A DNA stretch of 64,000 nt, from contig JADJCS010000020.1 in the NCBI GenBank assembly GCA_016703105.1, positions 62,001 to 126,000 on the forward strand, in the 5' to 3' direction. Position 1 is the first letter of the stretch. Each line of letters begins with the position of its first letter. The notes under the pieces are model-generated. The model did not search any database and was not told the DNA's origin. It saw only the letters and a list, made by a program, of their open reading frames with translations. The position numbers and the translations under genes were made by a program. The DNA is from Flavobacteriales bacterium (GTDB lineage: Bacteria > Bacteroidota > Bacteroidia > Flavobacteriales_F > PHOS-HE28). Positions 1 to 7,676 of this stretch are shown piece by piece.

Positions 1-719
1 TCCTCATAACTGTTCGGTCGTTGCACAACGCTTTCATAGCTCCAGTTGATCGCTTGGCGCAACGCGAAGCCCTTCTTCAACGGAACGCTCAACGCCGCTT
101 CGGCATGGGCACGGAGGTTATCGGCATCGGTGATCGATGGTTGTACCCAAAGTTCATATTGGAGCTTCAAGCTGCCCCCGAGCAATCGGTGTTCGCCATA
201 GATGCGGCCGGTCGCGCGCCAGGTCTCGATCACCGTTGTGTTCAGGTCCGGCAGATCGCGGTAACTCGCCGTGCGGAAGGTGGTGGTCTCATAGGTGCCC
301 GTGACGGAGACCTTGAAGAGTTGACCACCCTTCCGCAGAAGCACATAGGTCATTCCAGGTCCTGCCTGCAAGCGATGCTCGATGCCACGTTGATGGCTGC
401 GCTGGTACCACACCATGGCGTACGGGTACAGCGGTGCCTTCGGTTCAAAGTAGAGGAAGTTGCGCCATATGCCTTCACCCAGTGTCTGCCGGTAGAAGAA
501 CGTGCCGTACTGGTAGCTGAGCGCGCTCTTCACACCCCAATGCGTGCGCACGTGGGCCACTTCACCCGTGCCCAGCAGCGTGAACTGTTCAATGTTACCG
601 CGCAACCAGTTGCCCGTAGCGCTCACTTTGTACTGCCAGCGTAGGGTATCGGCCTCGCTCAATTGTGCGGCACACAGCGCATGCGTCAGGAACAGAAGAG
701 CGGTCAACGCTGCACGCAT
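1..719 (-). CDS. DUF481-type outer-membrane protein (3' end outside window)
   Basis: The minus strand is open from the ATG at 719 to the window edge, about 239 codons with no stop. The first ~20 residues form a signal peptide (hydrophobic core TALLFLTHALCAA). The rest is rich in alternating aromatic and polar residues typical of an outer-membrane beta barrel. It resembles the DUF481 / YdiY-like family, whose substrate is unknown. It lies 3 bases downstream of the SnoaL-like gene stop, so it is probably the last gene of the operon that starts at 2819. The family call is from overall pattern only, and the C-terminus is not visible. A T9SS-independent, Sec/BAM-inserted barrel is the inference. 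Confidence 0.6.
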   Translation of the reverse strand, partial: MRAALTALLFLTHALCAAQLSEADTLRWQYKVSATGNWLRGNIEQFTLLGTGEVAHVRTHWGVKSALSYQYGTFFYRQTLGEGIWRNFLYFEPKAPLYPYAMVWYQRSHQRGIEHRLQAGPGMTYVLLRKGGQLFKVSVTGTYETTTFRTASYRDLPDLNTTVIETWRATGRIYGEHRLLGGSLKLQYELWVQPSITDADNLRAHAEAALSVPLKKGFALRQAINWSYESVVQRPNSYE

Positions 720-722
720 GCA

Positions 723-1094
723 TTACTTACCAGTAGGGAAATAGAACTGCTCGCGGGTGATCTTGCCTTCGGTCACTTCGTACACCGCTACTTCATCCAT
801 CTGCACGCGGCCGATCCCCTTCAATGTGACGTCCATGCCCATGGCCAGGGAGAAGTGGTTCGCGGCCACCACCGGTTCGCTCACATAGGCGTTGTGCATG
901 GCTTCGGTCATCGCGTGGAACTTCTCCGTCTTCGCGAGGATGGCGTCCTTCCCGTCGATGCGTTCCGGACCGTTCGGAAAACCCGGAGGCTCGTGGCTCA
1001 CGGCGTTCGGCGCGTAGAGTTCCTTCACCGCTTCGATGTTCTTGCCTTGGCGGCACAGTTCCACCAGACGGTCGGCGACTTGTTTGGTTGTCAT
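723..1094 (-). CDS. SnoaL-like / NTF2-fold protein
   Basis: A 123-residue protein starting at an ATG. Its pattern fits the small NTF2-like (SnoaL) fold: an N-terminal helix pair (VADRLVELCRQGKNIEAVKELY), a 'DAVSHEP'-type loop (NAVSHEPPG), a central helix and C-terminal strands ending in REQFYFPTGK. Family members are cytoplasmic alpha+beta-barrel proteins acting as isomerases, hydrolases or plain ligand binders, so no substrate can be given. It sits 18 bases after the bestrophin gene and 3 bases before the DUF481 gene, inside the HxlR-divergent operon. Co-expression with a PfpI-family protein suggests a response to small reactive or toxic compounds, but that is inference. Confidence 0.75.
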   Translation of the reverse strand: MTTKQVADRLVELCRQGKNIEAVKELYAPNAVSHEPPGFPNGPERIDGKDAILAKTEKFHAMTEAMHNAYVSEPVVAANHFSLAMGMDVTLKGIGRVQMDEVAVYEVTEGKITREQFYFPTGK

Positions 1095-1112
1095 GTTCGG
1101 GGTGTTGTTCGG

Positions 1113-2045
1113 TCAATCGAGGTATCCGTCCACCGGCTGCGGTTTCGCCGGCAGGTCTTGTTCACCGAGCATCTCGCGCAGGTCGCGCTCGATGGTATTG
1201 CAGATGGCCGTGAGCGGTACATCGGTGATGCGCGCTTCAAAAGGATCCTCGTTCACCTCGCCCACCTTACCGATCACTGCGAAGACAAAGGCGATGATCA
1301 TGGCCAGAGGGACCACTGCCCAGCCGATCCCCATCTTCTCCAGGTCGCCCACCAGGCAGAAGGGCAGCAGCACCATGAACACCTGCAGGAAGAGCCGTGT
1401 GAAGTAGTGGTACTGGCGCAACAAGGGTGTGTTCTTGATCCGGTCGCAACCTCCTTGATGATTCGCGAGCGCGAGCAGCTGACCCTCCATCTGGAAGCTG
1501 TCGAAGCCGCCGAGCGTGCCATCCGCCATCGCTTGGTAGATCCGGTGACCCATGAGCTGCATCAGGACATTGGGTCTGTTCTGCGCCGCGAGCAGCTGCG
1601 TGTACTCGTCGTCGGGAAGGAAGGGCTTCAATTCATCCCACGTGTTCTGCCCGCGCAGTTGTAAGCGCAGCGCGTGCGCCCACGCGATGATCTTGTGCAC
1701 CATCTCTCGTTTGAAGGCCTCGCTTCTGGCCCTGTCATAGGTGGGTTGGTGGGCGTGGCTGTCGCTGAACGTGACGACCAGTCGCGCAAGCACGCGGCTG
1801 CTGTTCACGACGCCGCCCCACAACGTGCGCGCCTCCCACCAACGGTTGTACGCGTTGTTGTTGCGGAAGCCGATGAAGATGGCCAGTGCACCACCCATGG
1901 TGGCGGCGATGCTGAACGGCAGGGCGACGAGCGGCTCCCAGCGGTGGAGCAGGAAGGTCGATACCGCGAACGTGGCGGCGAGCAACAGCTCCCCGCGCAC
2001 GTACTGCAGCACCTTAAACGGATCGAAGCGGCGCTTGAGGATCAC
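1113..2045 (-). CDS. Bestrophin-family anion channel
   Basis: A 310-residue membrane protein of the bestrophin / UPF0187 family, expected to form a pentameric chloride channel in the inner membrane. Visible hallmarks are the N-terminal hydrophobic segments, the family motif FRNNNAYNRWWEAR near residues 60-73, and further hydrophobic stretches around residues 205-250. Its length fits bacterial bestrophins (~300 aa). The start is a GTG at 2045, only 3 bases after the stop of the PfpI-family gene, which supports it and suggests translational coupling. It is the second gene of the operon diverging from hxlR. Confidence 0.88.
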   Translation of the reverse strand: MILKRRFDPFKVLQYVRGELLLAATFAVSTFLLHRWEPLVALPFSIAATMGGALAIFIGFRNNNAYNRWWEARTLWGGVVNSSRVLARLVVTFSDSHAHQPTYDRARSEAFKREMVHKIIAWAHALRLQLRGQNTWDELKPFLPDDEYTQLLAAQNRPNVLMQLMGHRIYQAMADGTLGGFDSFQMEGQLLALANHQGGCDRIKNTPLLRQYHYFTRLFLQVFMVLLPFCLVGDLEKMGIGWAVVPLAMIIAFVFAVIGKVGEVNEDPFEARITDVPLTAICNTIERDLREMLGEQDLPAKPQPVDGYLD

Positions 2046-2048
2046 GTC

Positions 2049-2819
2049 TTATCGGCCGATCGTTTCGATGATCAGCCTGGCGGTCTCCGCACCGGAGAAG
2101 TTCTGCTGACCGGTGATCAGGTTGCCGTCGCGCACGGCGAACCCGCGCCATAGCCCGGCTTGCACATAGTTCGCGCCGAGCTTCTTCAACTCGTCCTCGA
2201 TGCGCCATGGCATCACGTGCTTGTCGCGTGGCAACAGGTTGTAGTTCCACACCGCGTTGTCGGCGAAGTCCTCCTCCACGTTGGCGAACCCGGTGACGGT
2301 CTTGCCCTTGGCGAGGAATTCACCGTTACTGAGCTTCGCGAAGTTGAGGATCGCCGAACCATGGCAGAGTGCGCAGGCAACCTTGCCCGCCTCATAGAAC
2401 TCCACGAACTTCCTATGCAGATCGGTGGCCTTCTCGAACGTGAACATCGGCGCCTGACCGCCGGCCACCACGATGGCGTCGAAGGCCTTCACCTCGATCT
2501 CACTGACCTTTCGGGTGTTGTCCACCAAGGCGCGCAGCTTCGGAGTGTGCATGAAACCCTGGCTGATGAGGTCGCTGCTGCTGTAGCCACTGGCATCGTT
2601 CGGGTCGCTCATACCGTCGGCCTCGCACTTCCCACCGTTCGGGCTGAAGACCTCCACCTCGTAACCGGCCTCTTCGAACGCATGGTAGGGGTGGGTGAGC
2701 TCGCTCCACCAGAAACCCACCGGCCAGTTGGTGGTGGTGCTCACGGCAGGGTTGGAAATGACGATCGCGATCCGCTTGGGCTTCTTCACGTTGCTGACAT
2801 TGGGGTCTCGCAGGCTCAT
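2049..2819 (-). CDS. Type 1 glutamine amidotransferase-like protein (DJ-1/PfpI family)
   Basis: A 256-residue cytosolic protein of the DJ-1/PfpI superfamily, nearest the Hsp31-like class I GATase domain proteins that act as glyoxalases/deglycases or chaperones. The nucleophile elbow ALCHGSA places the conserved Cys at residue 152, followed by the expected His. A conserved early motif (PAVSTTTNWPVGFWWSE) lies at about residues 24-40, and the VVAGGQAP strand-turn at 117-124. It is the first gene of the minus-strand operon and starts 152 bases from the divergent hxlR gene. Such pairs are common: HxlR regulators sense electrophiles that this enzyme class detoxifies. That physiological link is inference. 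Confidence 0.88.
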   Translation of the reverse strand: MSLRDPNVSNVKKPKRIAIVISNPAVSTTTNWPVGFWWSELTHPYHAFEEAGYEVEVFSPNGGKCEADGMSDPNDASGYSSSDLISQGFMHTPKLRALVDNTRKVSEIEVKAFDAIVVAGGQAPMFTFEKATDLHRKFVEFYEAGKVACALCHGSAILNFAKLSNGEFLAKGKTVTGFANVEEDFADNAVWNYNLLPRDKHVMPWRIEDELKKLGANYVQAGLWRGFAVRDGNLITGQQNFSGAETARLIIETIGR

Positions 2820-2891
2820 GGGTGTCTGTTTGGGAGGGCAAAACTCCCATCCCTACCAGCGCTTTCGGCAGGTAGCGCGTTTCCGTGAGGT

Positions 2892-2909
2892 ACTTACACT
2901 TTCGTAAGT
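2892..2909. promoter_or_regulatory. Inverted-repeat operator between hxlR and the PfpI operon
   Basis: The divergent intergenic region contains ACTTAC-N6-GTAAGT, a perfect 6-base inverted repeat. A second nested palindrome (ACACTT-TCGT-AAGTGT, 2896-2911) overlaps it. The spacing and TTAC/GTAA half-sites resemble operators of HxlR/YodB-type regulators. This is the only strong palindrome in the region and lies about 70 bases from both start codons, so it probably serves both genes. Confidence 0.6.
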
Positions 2910-2971
2910 GTGCGCCGTTGCTGGCCTTAGGTGAACTTTGAGGACCACAGACCTATCAACACGCGTTCACC

Positions 2972-3349
2972 ATGCCCGACTTCACCCACGACGGCCACGT
3001 GTATTACAACCCGCTGGAGTTCGCCATGGCCCACATCGGCGGCACCTGGAAAAGCCCGATCCTCTACAGGCTGAAGAAGGAGAAACAGCGCTTCAGCGAA
3101 CTGAAGAAGAGCATGCCGCACATCAGCGACCGGCAATTGGCCGCTACCCTGCGCGACCTGGAGAAGAACAGGCTTGTTTCGCGGAAGGTGTATCCGGAAG
3201 TGCCCCCGCGCACGGAGTACGCACTTACCAAGCGCGGCGAGACGGCGATCCCCGTGATCGAGACGCTACGCCAGTTCGGCCTGGAGATGATGAAGGACAA
3301 CGGGATCAAGAGCGAGTTCTATTTCCCGAGAAAGAAGGGGAGGAAGTAG
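2972..3349 (+). CDS. HxlR-family winged-helix transcriptional regulator
   Basis: A 125-residue DNA-binding protein of the HxlR family (PF01638). Family signatures seen are GGTWKSPILYRL near residues 24-35, the recognition region FSELKKSMPHISDRQLAATLRDLEKNRLVSR (about 41-71), and the wing VPPRTEYALTKRG (78-90). The family usually has a Cys near the N-terminus for thiol sensing; none is visible here, so sensing may be by ligand. It is transcribed divergently from the PfpI/bestrophin operon, with a perfect inverted repeat between them. Its last codons run into a copy of the family-A intergenic repeat. Confidence 0.88.
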   Translation: MPDFTHDGHVYYNPLEFAMAHIGGTWKSPILYRLKKEKQRFSELKKSMPHISDRQLAATLRDLEKNRLVSRKVYPEVPPRTEYALTKRGETAIPVIETLRQFGLEMMKDNGIKSEFYFPRKKGRK

Positions 3350-3460
3350 AACGGCCGCGTTACTTGGTGCGGGGACATGGCCATGTGCCGCTAGGTCGTC
3401 CGCTCAGAGCAACGGACAGACCACTGCGGAGGTAGGAGGAGACCCTTCGACGGTCTAGGA
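3330..3460 (+). repeat. Intergenic repeat family A, copy 1
   Basis: This stretch matches 5611-5770 over more than 100 bases, including CCGCGTTACTTGG, GGCCATGTGCCGC and ACGGACAGACC blocks. It carries a hairpin, GGTC-GTCCG paired with CGGAC-a-GACC (3394-3422). Its left edge overlaps the 3' end of the HxlR gene. No open reading frame with coding character is seen in it. Confidence 0.6.
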
Positions 3461-3566
3461 AAATGGGCGGAAGTGGAGCGATGGTGACCGGGCAGGAGTG
3501 GGATACCGAAGCTCAGTGCCTGTGGAGATCCGATCTTCGCATTCCACATCGTCAAACCAAGAGTCC

Positions 3567-3851
3567 ATGCTTTTCATGATCATTGAGCGCTTCGCGAACA
3601 ACGACATGCTGCCCATCTACAAGCGTGTGCGCGAAGAGGGACGACTGTTCCCCGAAGGCCTCACCTATATCGACAGCTGGGTCGAACCCAACTTCAGTCG
3701 TTGTTTCCAGCTGATGGAATGTGCGGATGCGCGGCTGCTCCAGCAATGGATCCTGAAATGGCGCGGCTGGGGAGTGAGCTTCGAGATCGTTCCCGTGGTC
3801 AGCAGCAAGGAAACACGGGAATTGGTTGCACCGCTGCTCGACGGCATGTGA
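3567..3851 (+). CDS. DUF3303-family small protein
   Basis: A 94-residue protein matching the DUF3303 pattern: the N-terminus MLFMIIERF, then residues like LPEGLTYIDSWVE and a C-terminal LQQWILKWRGWGVSFEIVPV segment, giving a ferredoxin-like alpha/beta dimeric fold. Biochemical function is unknown. The open frame extends 23 codons further upstream, but the family begins at the MLFM methionine, and the extension is low-complexity and unlike the family. It stands alone between two repeat-A copies, with no obvious operon partner. Confidence 0.75.
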   Translation: MLFMIIERFANNDMLPIYKRVREEGRLFPEGLTYIDSWVEPNFSRCFQLMECADARLLQQWILKWRGWGVSFEIVPVVSSKETRELVAPLLDGM

Positions 3852-3907
3852 ACAACCACCGCGGTCTGCGAGACTGGGCAGCGGGAACCACCGACAAGTC
3901 GGGGCAC

Positions 3908-3942
3908 GCCGGCAAGAGGAACGGGCGGAAATAGACCGGGCG
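3908..3942 (+). repeat. Partial copy of intergenic repeat family A
   Basis: About 35 bases (GCCGGCAAGAGGAACGGGCGG and following) match the left end of the copy at 5611-5770. The hairpin core and right half are absent, so this is a truncated unit. The remaining sequence up to the lipoprotein start at 4085 shows no further feature. Confidence 0.4.
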
Positions 3943-4084
3943 ACAATGGGTCATGCGCAGTGTCCCGATGTGGAGTCTTGCGGGCGGAGCAAGAGGAAAC
4001 AGCACGCGAGTGATGAACATCCCATCACACGATCGTAACCGTCCTACGAGCAGAGGCGTCGCATCGAACAACCCAGAACGCCTG

Positions 4085-5581
4085 ATGCACAAGAATTGGA
4101 TCGTACCGTTGATAGTATGGTGCAGCACCGGGTGCACACATCAGGAGAACAAAACAACAACGGAGGTCGGGGCAGTCTCGGATAGCCTGTTCCGCGAGGT
4201 CGCGTTCCACGATCTGCCAGCCCAGTGGGACAGCGTGCTGAGCCGGGTGCATGTGCCGGGTATGGTGGTGGGGGTGGTGCGCGGCGGTGAACTGTATGTA
4301 CTGCCCATCGGGTTCCGCGATGCGGCACTTTCGCGACCCATGACCAGCACCACCCCGTTCTACATCGCCTCAGTGACCAAGGTCTTCACGGCACAGGCGG
4401 TGCTTCAACTGGCTGAACTGGGAGACCTCGATCTGGACGCGCCGGTGAAGAAGTACCTGCCCCGACTGCAACTACAGGATACCGCGCTCACACGAACGAT
4501 CACTGTACGCGATCTGCTGGCGCATCGCAAGGGTCTCAAGCATTGGCCCATCACCCTGGGCGAAGCTTACACGGGACAGATGACCGAGGACCGCTTCTAC
4601 CGGCTCCTGCCGGAGGCCACGATCTCCGGCGATTTCGGTTACAGCAATCTGCACTACACCTTGCTCGGTCGTGTGATCGAGGCGGTGACCGGCACCACTT
4701 GGAAGGAATACCTGGAAGCGAACGTGTTCGTCCCCATGGACATGTCCGGTACCAGTTGCAAAGCGAAGGTGCTGGATGGTCCGGAGGCAGCGTTGCCCGC
4801 GGAATTCGTGGATGGCGCTTTGCGAACGACCATCGGGCGCAAGACCGATCGCACCTTCCATGCCGCAGGTGGGATGGTTTCCACAGCCCCCGATCTGTTG
4901 AAGTGGCTGCGCGCGCACATCGGTGCCAAGGATGTCGCGAGCGGAGCGCCCGTCGCCCACCATCTGGCGGCGGACATGCGAAGCGAACAGATCGCGATCC
5001 CCGAGGACCATCCGTTCATCGCCGACCAGTCGCGTACCGGTTGGGGTTTGGGATGGATGCTGCGGGAACATCGCGGCAGGGAGTACGTTGTACACAATGG
5101 CCATTTTGATGGTTGGGCTGCACACGTCTCCTACCTGCCCGCAGACAGCGTGGGCGTGGTGGTGCTGGTGAACAGCAAGAACACCGGCATGTGGCTCACA
5201 GAGGTGGTGGCGGTGCAGCTGTACGACCGGCTCTTGGGACTTGAACCCAGGAACTACACGGACACGATCCCTCCATGGATCTTCGGACCACCACCCGACA
5301 CAGTTGCTGTGGATACAGCGGCGAACCTGAGCCTGGCGCCTGCGACGTATGCGGGCCGTTACGCGAATGACGATCGGGGAGAGATCGAGGTGGACGTGCA
5401 GGGTGACATCCTCACGATGCGCATGGGCGATCTGCTGTTACCGTTGGTCTGGCCCGGGCAGGACCGGTTCGTTGCCGGCGGCGATCACGAAGGGTCTTTC
5501 GTCGTAAGGAACGGTGTGATCGAAGCGATCGATCTGGGTATGCCACTTCCGGACAAGGCGCGTTTCGCCCGAGTGCGGTGA
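4085..5581 (+). CDS. Serine hydrolase lipoprotein (class C beta-lactamase fold)
   Basis: A 498-residue predicted lipoprotein. The ATG at 4085 gives a short signal with lipobox STGC (Cys17), preferred over an in-frame start 44 codons upstream that would bury it. The catalytic set of the beta-lactamase / penicillin-binding (AmpC-like, PF00144) fold is present: Ser96-x-x-Lys99 (SVTK), Tyr186-Ser-Asn (YSN), and an HNG motif in the C-terminal third in place of KTG. About 100 extra residues at the C-terminus form a beta-rich domain common in this family. Likely a periplasmic or outer-membrane D-Ala peptidase/esterase; substrate unknown. It is monocistronic and flanked by repeat-A copies. Confidence 0.85.
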   Translation: MHKNWIVPLIVWCSTGCTHQENKTTTEVGAVSDSLFREVAFHDLPAQWDSVLSRVHVPGMVVGVVRGGELYVLPIGFRDAALSRPMTSTTPFYIASVTKVFTAQAVLQLAELGDLDLDAPVKKYLPRLQLQDTALTRTITVRDLLAHRKGLKHWPITLGEAYTGQMTEDRFYRLLPEATISGDFGYSNLHYTLLGRVIEAVTGTTWKEYLEANVFVPMDMSGTSCKAKVLDGPEAALPAEFVDGALRTTIGRKTDRTFHAAGGMVSTAPDLLKWLRAHIGAKDVASGAPVAHHLAADMRSEQIAIPEDHPFIADQSRTGWGLGWMLREHRGREYVVHNGHFDGWAAHVSYLPADSVGVVVLVNSKNTGMWLTEVVAVQLYDRLLGLEPRNYTDTIPPWIFGPPPDTVAVDTAANLSLAPATYAGRYANDDRGEIEVDVQGDILTMRMGDLLLPLVWPGQDRFVAGGDHEGSFVVRNGVIEAIDLGMPLPDKARFARVR

Positions 5582-5610
5582 TGCGCTGAGAGCCGCGCAT
5601 GCGCAGTAGG

Positions 5611-5770
5611 CCGGCCGACAAGAGGAAGGGGCGGAAGCAGAACAGCCGCGTTACTTGGCGCGGGATCACGGCCATGTGCCGCAGGGTCGTCCGCTCGAAA
5701 GCAGCGGACAGACCGCTGCGGGGTTGGGAGAAAACCCTGCGCGGGTTTAGGAGACCCTGCGACGGTCCAA
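5611..5770 (+). repeat. Intergenic repeat family A, copy 3 (longest)
   Basis: The fullest copy of the family. It contains a strong hairpin GGTC-GTCCGCT / AGCGGAC-a-GACC at 5685-5714 and further GGGTTT/AAACCC-like pairing downstream. In copy 1 the same hairpin is kept with a shorter lower stem. It fills the space between two convergent genes (serine hydrolase and caspase-like), so it could act as a bidirectional terminator or be a REP-like mobile element. Confidence 0.6.
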
Positions 5771-5798
5771 GAGACCGCGCTGAAGTCTAATGGCCTTG

Positions 5799-7532
5799 TT
5801 ACCAATGAAGACCGTCGATAAACTTCTTGTGACTGGCATGTAGTTTTAAAAAGGTCTGATAGTGCGGCATTGCTCCTTGCACTATCGGTGGCCACATTCC
5901 TCCTTGGCGATTTGCCTCTTCAAGAAGAATCATGTACGGATCACCACTCCTGCCACGCTTGTAAGCGTATCGACCGGGTAGCGCAAATCCACCGTCATCA
6001 TCTTGCTGAACGGTCTCGTATAAGTAGTTCAGGGCAAGTAGTGCTTCGAATCGATCAAAGGCCATTTCATAGTCGGGACCAAGGAAAAGAAGATCCTCAA
6101 CGGAAGGCTGGAGGAGTTTGAAGAGAAACTCTCTATCAGGGACGTAGTGCTTCTCATGTCCCGGAATCGTTCTGAAGATGCCAGTACCAAGCAACACACG
6201 CCATTGATCCAACATAATTGTGAATAACGGACTTGACGGTGCCCCTGTACGCGGGTTTGCAACACGCGCGGAGAACAGGGCTTGTAGCATGTAGTAGTTC
6301 CCTTGAGCTACAGCGCCGATGCCAGTGCTAAAAGCAACTAACATGGCAGGGAACCACCTCAATTCGGACCAAACGTCATAACCACCCACAACATCCACGG
6401 GGGCTAACTGTGCGATTATGCGGCGTAACAATTCCTTGTGATCCTCTGACACGCCCCACCGGGAGAGAAGGGTACAGACGCGCTGAAGCGGAGCAATGAT
6501 TTTGGAGTAGGCCCGCACGCGTTCAATGAAGCGATCTGCATTGGGCTCTACTCCAGAAGTAGGGAATTGGACAGGTGTGAGCTGAGCAACGGCTGCGCGT
6601 AGTTCCTGTGCAAACAAGTCATCAAGCTTTATCCGGAATCGCGCCTCGGAGAGATATTCCTTGACCAAGTCGATTGCTGCTGGTGCTCGCTCTGCGTCAC
6701 CCACTATTGGATAAGGAGCCATGGAGACGAGCAAGTCGCTCTCGGATCCAGCTGAATCCTGAAGGCCGGTAAGAATTTCATTGTCGAACAAGAAGTCACC
6801 GTCGCCATCCAGGAACCCGAAGTGGGGGGTCTGATGAGAATCCGGATCACCGCTAACCTTATGATAGACATACGCCATCGCACGATTCGCGGTTACTGGT
6901 CCCTCCTGCCGGACGGTATCACCCTCAAGAGCATCCAAAAAGTGCCCCGTGAACACGGAATGTCCAGCCCGGGGGCCACCGGCGTCAGAAACGCGTTCGT
7001 CGGCTTTGCCTGCGGTGATGACCTGTCGAGAATGACGCGTGAGCATATCCTTCAAAAATCGCTTTGTCCCTTGCTGCAGACTCCGCGTCAGAGCTAACCC
7101 ACCATAGCAGGCGTCCATGACGTATAGGATATGTTTTGCTCTAATAAGGTCACCGTTCTTGGTTAGGTCATCCCACCGGATTAGCGTTGAGAGATCATCA
7201 GTGCGGCCATCCCATGGCACCAGGTAACCAATCTCTCCCCTTCGCCCGGTGATGGTATGACCGTGACCAGCGAAAAAGATGAAGAGACGATCATCGTAGT
7301 CCGTACCGGAGTTGGCAAAGCGAAGAAAGGCCCTTCGAATCGCGGAATAAGTTGCCTCCTCATCGAGCAGGGTAATAATGTGCTCGAATTTGAAACCGAA
7401 TCTCTGAAATAGGACGTTGCGAACTCCTTCTGCGTCGTTCCGTGCATAAGCGAGTGGAGACTCATGCTCATACTTATTGATCCCAATGACTAGCGCGCGA
7501 CTTGTTGTGTATGTGGGAGCATAGTTGGTCAT
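5799..7532 (-). CDS. Caspase-like peptidase (C14) with helical C-terminal module
   Basis: A 577-residue soluble protein with no signal peptide or membrane segment. Residues ~10-250 are a caspase p20-like domain (metacaspase/C14): a first strand ALVIGINKYE, catalytic His90 in FFAGHGH and catalytic Cys142 in VMDACYGG, then a QTPHFGFLDGDGDF segment typical of bacterial caspases. Residues ~280-577 are mostly helical, with WFPAMLVAFSTGIGAVAQGNY and FDRFEALLALNYLYE. I recall similar segments at the C-terminus of proteins whose N-termini are varied effectors in bacterial conflict systems. Base composition is visibly lower in GC than the neighbours, suggesting transfer. No partner gene lies on the same strand nearby. 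A role in immunity or cell death is inference; the protease call rests on the intact dyad. Confidence 0.8.
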   Translation of the reverse strand: MTNYAPTYTTSRALVIGINKYEHESPLAYARNDAEGVRNVLFQRFGFKFEHIITLLDEEATYSAIRRAFLRFANSGTDYDDRLFIFFAGHGHTITGRRGEIGYLVPWDGRTDDLSTLIRWDDLTKNGDLIRAKHILYVMDACYGGLALTRSLQQGTKRFLKDMLTRHSRQVITAGKADERVSDAGGPRAGHSVFTGHFLDALEGDTVRQEGPVTANRAMAYVYHKVSGDPDSHQTPHFGFLDGDGDFLFDNEILTGLQDSAGSESDLLVSMAPYPIVGDAERAPAAIDLVKEYLSEARFRIKLDDLFAQELRAAVAQLTPVQFPTSGVEPNADRFIERVRAYSKIIAPLQRVCTLLSRWGVSEDHKELLRRIIAQLAPVDVVGGYDVWSELRWFPAMLVAFSTGIGAVAQGNYYMLQALFSARVANPRTGAPSSPLFTIMLDQWRVLLGTGIFRTIPGHEKHYVPDREFLFKLLQPSVEDLLFLGPDYEMAFDRFEALLALNYLYETVQQDDDGGFALPGRYAYKRGRSGDPYMILLEEANRQGGMWPPIVQGAMPHYQTFLKLHASHKKFIDGLHW

Positions 7533-7576
7533 TGTCGAGTACTAGAGCCGCAAGGTATCCGAGCTGTGCGAGTTTC

Positions 7577-7672
7577 GCGTGACGGATTGAAGCGGAAAGC
7601 CCGCAAGCCCTGTAATCAGGGCGCGGACTTGGAGCGGAAAGCCGGACCCGAGGCTTTGCGAGGGGCACGCCC
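7577..7672 (+). repeat. Intergenic repeat family B, copy 1
   Basis: About 96 bases matching, in inverted orientation, the stretch at 10582-10682. Shared blocks are GCGTGA, AAAGCCCG, GGACTTGGAGCGG and GGGGCACGCCC. It contains a hairpin GCCCTG-TAAT-CAGGGC (7607-7622) whose stem bases differ from copy 2 in a compensating way. It sits immediately downstream of the formate dehydrogenase gene and upstream of the caspase-like gene. Confidence 0.65.
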
Positions 7673-7676
7673 TCAC

